From positions 1-37,782 of the forward strand of contig JAOUNI010000024.1 of the NCBI GenBank assembly GCA_029881035.1: a DNA stretch of 37,782 nucleotides, given 5' to 3'. The notes beneath the pieces were generated by a model. It searched no databases. It was given only the letters and a program-made list of their open reading frames with translations, and was not told the origin of the DNA. This document shows, piece by piece, positions 35,637 through 37,782 of the stretch. The number at the start of each line of letters is the position of its first letter. Positions within the stretch are counted from its first letter, which is position 1. The DNA is from Gammaproteobacteria bacterium. Lineage in GTDB: Bacteria; Pseudomonadota; Gammaproteobacteria; SZUA-229. A program made the position numbers and the translations under genes.

Positions 35637-36593
35637 ATGAAAGACACACTCGAATTTTTAAAAAATACCGACTTTCCATCCATTAACCGCACAAGTCTGG
35701 AAACGTTGCAGGTTAATCTGGGTTATTTGTGTAACCAGCAATGCCTGCATTGTCATGTCGATGCCAGCCCAAGGCGAACCGAGCTGATGTCGGCTGAAAC
35801 CATCAACACCGTTATTCAGTTTATTAAACAACATCAGATCAAAACTCTGGATTTAACTGGCGGCGCACCGGAAATGAATCCAAATTATCGTCAACTGGTT
35901 TTAGCAGCACAGGCTCTAGATGTTCATATTATCAATCGCTGCAATCTAACTATTCTCGAAGAACAGGGGTACGAGTGGCTGGCTGATTTTCTGGCGGAAA
36001 ATAATGTTGAAGTGGTGGCTTCACTGCCGTGCTACCTGGAAGAGAACGTCAATGCACAACGAGGCAAAGGTGTTTTTGAAAAAAGTATCGCGGGCCTAAA
36101 GAAACTAAATGCAGCGGGTTATGGCAAGCAGGATAATTTAAAACTTAATCTGGTCTTTAATCCTCAGGGTGCCAGCCTGCCACCACCACAAAATGTACTG
36201 GAGCAGGACTATAAAAAAGTGCTGTTCGATAAATTTGACGTTGAATTTAATCACCTGTTTACCATCACCAATATGCCGATCAAACGTTTTGGCAGCACGT
36301 TGTTATCCAAAGGTACTTTTGATAATTACATGCAGCTGTTAAAAAATTCTTATGATGATGGAAATCTTGAAGGCTTAATGTGCCGTACTATGATCAGTGT
36401 CGACTGGCAGGGCGATGTTTATGATTGCGACTTCAACCAGATGCTGAATTTAAAATCGAATTTCAATCAGGGCAAAGTAAATCTTGTCGATCTCATGGCG
36501 TTTGATTTCACCCGGTCAAACGTCATCGTCATGGATCACTGTTATGGCTGTACCGCAGGGCAGGGATCATCCTGTGGTGGTGCGCTGTATTAA
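35637..36593 (+). CDS. Radical SAM protein of the ArsS / TIGR04167 family
   Basis: 318 residues. The radical SAM motif is C32, C36, C39 in YLCNQQCLHCHVDASP, with a GGAPEMNP glycine motif, and extra cysteines near the C-terminus in MDHCYGCTAGQGSSCGG that probably bind an auxiliary iron-sulfur cluster or metal. Family members include the arsenosugar enzyme ArsS and selenodomain-associated proteins. The start at 35637 (MKDTLEFLKN) is chosen over upstream TTG 35622 as no ribosome site supports either. The following two genes, families TIGR04283 and TIGR04282, are its usual partners. The arsenic link is inferred from the family, not shown here; no arsM or other ars gene is in view. Confidence 0.88.
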   Translation: MKDTLEFLKNTDFPSINRTSLETLQVNLGYLCNQQCLHCHVDASPRRTELMSAETINTVIQFIKQHQIKTLDLTGGAPEMNPNYRQLVLAAQALDVHIINRCNLTILEEQGYEWLADFLAENNVEVVASLPCYLEENVNAQRGKGVFEKSIAGLKKLNAAGYGKQDNLKLNLVFNPQGASLPPPQNVLEQDYKKVLFDKFDVEFNHLFTITNMPIKRFGSTLLSKGTFDNYMQLLKNSYDDGNLEGLMCRTMISVDWQGDVYDCDFNQMLNLKSNFNQGKVNLVDLMAFDFTRSNVIVMDHCYGCTAGQGSSCGGALY

Positions 36594-37268
36594 ATGAGAC
36601 TGTCGATCATTATACCGGTGCTCAATGAGTCTGAGACATTGGTGGTTTCATTAACGCGTTTGCAGCAGTATCGTCAACAGGGTCATGAAGTGATTGTCGT
36701 TGATGGTGGCAGTTGTGACAATAGTTTTGATTGTGCACTCGGCCTGGTCGATAAACTGTTAATGTCGAAACCGGGTAGGGCAACACAAATGAACATTGGT
36801 GCCGAACAGGCCGCGGGTGAGGTGCTGGTTTTTTTGCATGCAGATACTGAGCTGCCTGTTCTTTTTAATAACCTGATCACTGATGCACTAAACAAAAATC
36901 ATCAATGGGGTCGGTTTAACGTCAGCCTTTCAGGCCGGCATATTCTATTCAGAATAATTGAAACCATGATGAACTGGCGTTCGTGTCTAACCGGTGTCGC
37001 CACCGGAGATCAGGCGATATTTGTGCGACGTTCTGTGTTCCAGCAAGTGGCGGGCTACCCGGAAATAAAACTGATGGAAGATATCGAGCTGTGCAGGAAA
37101 TTGAAATTTTTTGGCAAGCCAGCATGCATAAAATCAAGAGTCATCACCTCAAGCCGTAAATGGGAAAAGAATGGAATTTTAAAGACGTTATGGCTCATGT
37201 GGCAGCTACGCCTGTTACATTTTTTTGGTGTCTCATCTGAAAAATTATTTTCCCGTTACTACCGATAA
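36594..37268 (+). CDS. Family 2 glycosyltransferase, TIGR04283 type
   Basis: 224 residues, GT-A fold. MRLSIIIPVLNESETL is the classic start, with VIVVDGGSCDNS and the metal-binding DxD-like HADTELP. Family TIGR04283 is named rSAM/selenodomain-associated transferase 2. The ATG follows the radical SAM stop with no gap (TAAATG). The sugar donor is unknown. Confidence 0.9.
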   Translation: MRLSIIIPVLNESETLVVSLTRLQQYRQQGHEVIVVDGGSCDNSFDCALGLVDKLLMSKPGRATQMNIGAEQAAGEVLVFLHADTELPVLFNNLITDALNKNHQWGRFNVSLSGRHILFRIIETMMNWRSCLTGVATGDQAIFVRRSVFQQVAGYPEIKLMEDIELCRKLKFFGKPACIKSRVITSSRKWEKNGILKTLWLMWQLRLLHFFGVSSEKLFSRYYR

Positions 37269-37782
37269 TGGCGTACAAATATTCCGACGCGGTGATACTT
37301 GTTTTTGCCAAAGCGCCCGTAGCCGGTGAGGTCAATACAAGGCTGATACCTGATATCGGCATTGAAACCGCCACCCAACTTCAGGCGGAGTTGATTCATT
37401 CAAGACTGGAAGCTCTCCAGATAAAAAATCTATGTGCCACCCAACTCTGGTGTGCGCCCGATCAACACCATGCGTTTTTTCAGAACTGTAAACGACAATA
37501 TGCTATCGAGCTGTTCACGCAACAGGGCGCTGATCTGGGCGAACGCATGTCATTAGCCATCAAACAAAGCCTGCAAACATTCAAACGCGTTGTATTAATC
37601 GGCACCGATGCACCGTCGTTGACTGTGGCTCAGATAGAAATTGCCATTAACAAACTCGAAGCTAACGACGTGGTCATTGCACCCGCTGAAGACGGTGGTT
37701 ATGTACTGATCGGCATGAGTCGACACTGTGAAGATGTTTTTCAGTCGGTGCCGTGGGGTAGCGATGCAGTGCTTGAAACTAC
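37268..37782 (+). CDS. TIGR04282-type transferase, 3' end outside window
   Basis: 171 codons to the window edge, no stop. Starts at ATG 37268, overlapping the previous stop by one base (TAATG). The sequence begins MAYKYSDAVILVFAKAPVAG, then NTRLIPDIG, GADLGERMSLAIKQ, VLIGTDAPSLT and PAEDGGYVLIGM, the pattern of the rSAM/selenodomain-associated transferase 1 family, related to nucleotidyltransferases such as cofC-like proteins. It is truncated only by the window. With the two preceding genes it makes one coupled operon. Confidence 0.88.
   Translation, partial: MAYKYSDAVILVFAKAPVAGEVNTRLIPDIGIETATQLQAELIHSRLEALQIKNLCATQLWCAPDQHHAFFQNCKRQYAIELFTQQGADLGERMSLAIKQSLQTFKRVVLIGTDAPSLTVAQIEIAINKLEANDVVIAPAEDGGYVLIGMSRHCEDVFQSVPWGSDAVLET

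Overview
The window looks like chromosomal DNA of a free-living gammaproteobacterium with a moderate to low GC content. The evidence is gene order: trxB with aat, ftsK-lolA-rarA, and glyA-nrdR-ribD-ribE-ribBA-ribH-nusB-thiL-pgpA are arrangements typical of that class. I cannot place it to order or genus. No rRNA, tRNA, CRISPR array, insertion sequence or phage gene was seen. Both edges cut genes: an archaeal-type S-adenosylmethionine synthetase on the left and a TIGR04282-type transferase on the right.

Layout. (1) 1-4.2 kb is accessory-looking and mostly AT-rich: the MAT C-terminal part, a secreted pentapeptide-repeat protein, a small NTF2-like protein, an unusual HemN/HemW-like radical SAM protein, then a 0.5 kb stretch with repeats, a 28-residue one-helix membrane protein behind a strong Shine-Dalgarno sequence, and a second mini-ORF whose frame is interrupted at a seven-A run. 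(2) 4.2-7.0 kb, minus strand: trxB, a GNAT/FemAB-like acyltransferase and aat, each overlapping the next by four bases. (3) 7.2-12.7 kb, plus strand, visibly GC-richer: ald, ftsK, lolA, rarA, closed by a perfect 19-bp hairpin. (4) 12.75-24.5 kb, visibly AT-richer: a complete chemosensory cluster. An orphan CheY faces away from cheY-cheA-parA-STAS-cheR-cheD-cheB-cheZ-like-mcp-cheW-receiver/degenerate GGDEF. (5) 24.5-26.2 kb: ettA on the minus strand. (6) 26.4-35.5 kb: glyA, nrdR and the riboflavin genes with an HslV-like Ntn-hydrolase inserted between ribD and ribE, then nusB, thiL, pgpA, a periplasmic retropepsin-like protease and an SCP2-like protein. (7) 35.6 kb to the end: a radical SAM protein of the ArsS/TIGR04167 type with TIGR04283 and TIGR04282 transferases.

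How it works together. The che cluster encodes a whole phosphorelay: receptor and CheW coupling, CheA kinase, CheY output, CheR/CheB/CheD adaptation, a CheZ-like candidate phosphatase, and a ParA ATPase that may position the array. The receptor ends in a xWxxF tether for CheR/CheB, and CheD and the CheZ-like protein share a C-terminal G-x-I-[D/E]-L-F hexapeptide. The riboflavin genes supply RibD, RibE, RibB and RibH, but the RibA half of RibBA has lost its zinc-site cysteines, so GTP cyclohydrolase II must come from elsewhere. The most interesting leads are the CheD/CheZ-like shared tail, the HslV-like protein with a serine at the nucleophile position inside the riboflavin operon, and the small-protein locus near 4 kb.
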